Source: Lophius americanus
Taxonomy: Eukaryota > Chordata > Actinopteri > Lophiiformes > Lophiidae
DNA length: 64,000 nt
NCBI GenBank assembly: GCA_037951165.1
Contig: JBBDHG010000014.1
Coordinates: 5,310,001 to 5,374,000 of the forward strand
Direction of reading: 5' to 3'
Part shown: positions 60,345 through 64,000 of the stretch, piece by piece
Layout: each line of letters opens with the position of its first letter
How positions within the stretch are numbered: the first letter of the stretch is position 1
Position numbers and translations under genes: made by a program
Notes under the pieces: model-generated
The model's input: the letters and a program-made list of their open reading frames with translations, nothing else
Database searches by the model: none
Told to the model about the DNA's origin: nothing

Positions 60345-62400
60345 GTCCTCACTAATGGGGAAGGAGCCTGAGCTTGTGCGAGAGATCGAGATGTACCGAT
60401 TAGACATAATCGGGCTTATCTCTATGAAAGGCACTGGTTCTGGACCCCGCCTTCTCGATGGGCGGGGTTGGAAACTGGGCGGGGTTGGAAACTCTACTAC
60501 GCTGGAGATGCTTTAGGTGAGAGGTGGAGGATAGGTGTGGGCTAACTCTTAGCGCCCCAGCTCTATGCCCATGTATTTGAGATCACCCCAGTAGATGAAA
60601 GGTTTGCTTCCCTGTGCCTTCGGTTTTGTGGAACGGGTCCTGACTGTTGTGTGCGCTTATACGCCAAACACCAATTCAGAGTACACATCCTTTTTGGAGT
60701 ACTAGGAACTGTTGCTGGAAAGCGCCCAAACTTTGGACTCCGGTGTTCTACTGGGAAACTCGTGGGTAATGACAGCGACATCTGTAGGGGCGTGATTGGG
60801 AAGAACGGCCTGCCTGATCTGAACCCTAGTGGTGTTCAGTTATTGCACTTCTGTGCTAGTCACAGTTTGTCCATAATGAACAACATGTTCAAACATAACA
60901 TGGTGGGCCTACCAGGGTCGCAGATCGATGATCGACTTTGTAGCTGTATCAGCTGATCTGCGGCGACATGTTCTGGACACCAGGGTGAGGAGAGGAGCTG
61001 AGCTGTCAACTGATCACTACCTGGTTGTGAGTTGGCTCATATGGAGGGGAAAGAAGCTAGACAAAGCTAGAGGAAGCTAGAGGAAAATAGAGCTGGATTA
61101 CTTGGAAGTGGGTCCACTCATCACTGGGACTGAGGTCACTGCGGTTTTTAAACAACTCCGCAATAGCTGCACCCCCAGTATCTCTGGAGTGGCAGAATGG
61201 GCTGGTAGTTCCCCTTTTTGAGTAGGGGGACCAGAGGATGTGATCCAACTATCGTTCCACATGTGCTTTGTGGATCTGGAGAAGGCTTACAACTGTGTCC
61301 CTCGAGGCATCCTTTGGTGGGTCCGAGAGAATGGAGTGGATGGCTGTGTGCTACGGGCCGTCCAATATCTTTACTGTCGGAGTCAGTGTTGGGTTTGCAT
61401 TGCCGGCAGTAAGTCAGACTTGTTTCCAGTTGCGGTTGGACTCCGCCAGGGCTGCCCTATTTCACCGATTCTTCACCGGCCATGGTTCTCAGCCGGAAAA
61501 AGGTAGAGTGCTCACTCCGGGTCGGGGAGGAGTTGTTGCTCCAAAAGGAGGAGTTCAAGTATCCCGGGGTCTTTTTCATGAGTGAGGGGAAAAGGGAAAG
61601 GGAGATGGACAGACGGATCGAGGTGGCTTCTGCATTGATGCAGACGCTATATCGAGCTGTTGTGGTGAAGAAAGAGCTGAGCCGAATGGCAAAGCTCTCA
61701 AATTCTATTTTTCACTCACCTTGAGTGATGCTGAAAAGCTGGTCGACGTGTTTGTCTCCTCCGGACAGGATTACTAGAATGTACTTCTCATGGGGATCCC
61801 TGATAAAAGTCTTCAAAGACTTCAGTATGTTCAAAACAGTGCTGCAAGGATCCTGAACACGAACACATCACCCCCGTTCTTCATTCCCTTCAGTGGCTTC
61901 CCATCTCCAAAAGGATTTATTATAAGATCTCTCTCTTCTCTCACCAGTGCATCCATGGTAACGCACCCCCCTAACCTATAACTTTTAATTAACATTGGTG
62001 CCTTCTGGTCATATTTTTATATAATTATTATTATATTTTTTATTGATGCTTTTATCTGCTTTTAACTTGTAGCACCTTGAAAATTGATCCAAATGTAAAT
62101 TGTGTTATAAATTATATATATTATTATTATTATTATTATTATAATTTACCGGTCTATCTACGTTACGTCCCTCACCTATGGTCATGAGCTGTGGGTAATG
62201 ACCAAAAGAATGACATCGTGGTTCCTAGCGGCTGAAATGAGTTTTCTCCGAAGGAGGGCGTGGCTCAGCCTTAGAGATAGGTTGAGGTGTTTCGTGCATG
62301 TCCATCTGAGAGGAAACCCCAGGGCGGACCAAGGACCCGCTGGAGAGATTACATCTCTTGTCTGGCTTGGGAAGGCCTCGGAATTCTCCCATAGTAAAAT
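60345..62400 (+). mobile_element. RTE/Rex-like LINE with nested insertion
   Basis: It starts with EPELVREIEMYRLDIIGL, an endonuclease N-terminus, continues with GVIGKNGLPDLNPSGV and CASHSLSIMNNMFKH (endonuclease), then reverse transcriptase HMCFVDLEKAYNCVPRG and GLRQGCPISPI. The FADD catalytic part is deleted. EFKYPGVFFMSEGKREREMD follows, then a foreign piece at about 61730-62150, then the C-terminal MTSWFLAAEMSFLRRRAWLS. Confidence 0.85.
61730..62150 (+). mobile_element. L2/CR1-like LINE 3' end nested in RTE-like LINE
   Basis: Reads LQRLQYVQNSAARILNTNTS, the typical C-terminal LINE motif of the L2/CR1 group, and ends in a (TTA)n tail at about 62122-62143. RTE-like coding sequence resumes within about 20 bp, so this is a younger insertion. 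Confidence 0.75.
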
Positions 62401-64000
62401 ATTTAACTTTGATTGCAATTGAATGTTCAGACTTAGATTTAGGTATACAGGAGTACTCAAGCTTTGAAATTTATGTTGCACTTAGCTCTATGTGAAATAT
62501 GGCTACAAATATTGTACAAGCACCTTAGTGCTCTAACAGCTACTTTACACACAAAACAATAATCCCTTGTAGTGTGTTGGTCCACTTAGGTAACATTGCT
62601 TTCAGCAGTCAGTCACACTCTGTGCCAGCTTGTGACCTTTCCTGGCCCCCAAAAGCTGGACTTGAGCTACATGCTGAAAACTATGCTAACTCCTGAGGGA
62701 GGTGGCACAGTCATAAAGCTGCTACAAAGGTTCATACACTTTTGGCATGGCTTTCAGGTGAATTTGGCCTTAGCACTGTGAAACTGGGCTGTCAATGAGG
62801 GCTTTATGTGCAGACTAAATGTCCCTAGCTTTAATAGACAACATAGTGTCACACAAATTGAAGAAATAACCAGCTGAATTTGGCTCACATAAGTTGCATT
62901 CGAGTTTTGCCTTCCCAGCAAGTGTTAGATAGATAACCAGATGGGTAGAGCTGAAGTTTTGAAGACTGACTTTTTTTCAATATTTGTATTTTTTTGTAGG
63001 CAGAAAGACAGACAAAAAATATCAGTGCCATAGCAGTGGACAGAGAATAATAGTATAAAGTAAGTCTAATATAGAAAAAATTATATTATGAAGGCTGTTA
63101 AAAATATACTAAATACAAGAATTGTACAGTTAATGATACAAATTTACATGTGACAAAAGGACTGATTTATTAAAGGTTTGCGTGTCTAAAAACGGATGCA
63201 AACATGATAGCACCCGCAATTAAATGAGCGAGCTGATCTATTAATAGTACACAGTGAGGATTGCGTCTGTCAAACATGCAAAATAAAACACGTTATGCAT
63301 TTAGTACTTTTGCCCTAATTAATATGCAATATCCTTAGTCATTACCTGAGTGCCTAAAATACTGACGAGTCGACGAAAATAGTTATAGTTAATTTAGGAC
63401 ATGCAATGCGCTAAATAGCAAATTGCAAGGGACAATACGCTGGAAAAAATGCGGTGCATTTGATTGCGTCAGTACTTTTACGTTTGAAAGGAAGGTGCTA
63501 ATCAGCACGGCATGCGCTCAAACAGTGTTTGGCATATCAAAAAGCTGGTTCCATTGTTTGGACAGTTATTTGCACCATATTGGCCAAACAACAACATACG
63601 GGTTGGAGCAAGACGTGGAGGAGGCATATGACCACTGTCCACATGTGGCTGTGTGCGATCCTTCGATGCACCCTAGTCCCTCTCCATTCCCTGTAAGCTC
63701 CGTTGTGGGGCTTCAATTGAGAGACCCTCTGCATGAATCCCACCTTCGATCCTTCCTGCCAAGGCACTGATGGCCATCTTCAGACAGTATCCAGCACTGA
63801 TCACCTGATGGTCCATTTAGCGCTTGCGGTCACTCTGCTCTCCGTCCAAACCCTCGATAGCGGAAACCAGTAATAGTAGCAAAACCCTCATTTAAATAGT
63901 ACCATCTCCACAATGTTTAGCCCTGTCGTAATTCACACAATCATTCTATTTAGATCGCCCGCAAATCACACGCAAAACAAACGTGCTATTTATGAAACTC
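62401..64000. other. Upstream sequence, possible short DNA transposon
   Basis: 62401-63150 shows nothing clear. 63160-64000 is different in texture: GATGCAAACATGATAGCACC, GGTGCTAATCAGCACGGCAT and similar GCGC-rich blocks suggest a Harbinger-like or other non-autonomous element running past the window edge. The open frame 63423-63770 has no recognised domain. Confidence 0.3.

Overview
This window looks like a ray-finned (probably teleost) fish genome. It is AT-rich, has vertebrate-style introns with GT-AG borders, and is littered with repeats typical of fish: decayed Tc1-like transposons with ATCAGCCATAACATTA-type ends, RTE/Rex-like and L2-like LINE fragments, and tRNA-derived SINEs. No bacterial or viral coding region is seen.

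One protein-coding gene dominates. Sixteen coding exons on the minus strand, between 52712 and 5968, join in a fully consistent reading frame into about 751 residues of a secreted ADAMTS metalloprotease. The best match from memory is ADAMTS17, with ADAMTS19 as the close paralogue. In transcript order the exons encode the end of the metalloprotease domain (third zinc histidine and Met-turn), the disintegrin-like domain, TSP1-1, the Cys-rich domain, a 75-nt in-frame cassette exon, the spacer, TSP1-2 to TSP1-5, and the C-terminal PLAC domain with the stop codon. The exons for the signal peptide, propeptide and first part of the catalytic domain (including HExxH) are not in the window; they should lie beyond 64000. 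The sequence below 5968 is 3' UTR or 3' flank.

Region by region: 1-5967 is 3' flank with a SINE-like repeat and a Tc1-type element. 5968-15020 holds the last five exons with LINE, Tc1 and nested SINE relics in the introns. 15021-30528 holds spacer, cassette and Cys-rich exons, a 42-bp minisatellite split by a LINE fragment, and very long dinucleotide tracts. 30529-45269 holds Cys-rich, TSP1-1 and disintegrin exons. 45270-52712 ends at the metalloprotease exon. 52713-64000 is upstream intron, mostly transposon relics, including an L2-like LINE (57.9-59.6 kb) and an RTE-like LINE with another element nested in it (60.3-62.4 kb).

No new multi-gene system was found. The most interesting signal is in splicing context: three adamts17 exons have long TG tracts at a splice site, and the optional cassette exon is boxed in by a C27 tract before its acceptor and about 76 TG repeats starting some 18 nt after its donor. 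These unstable tracts could set exon inclusion and vary between individuals.
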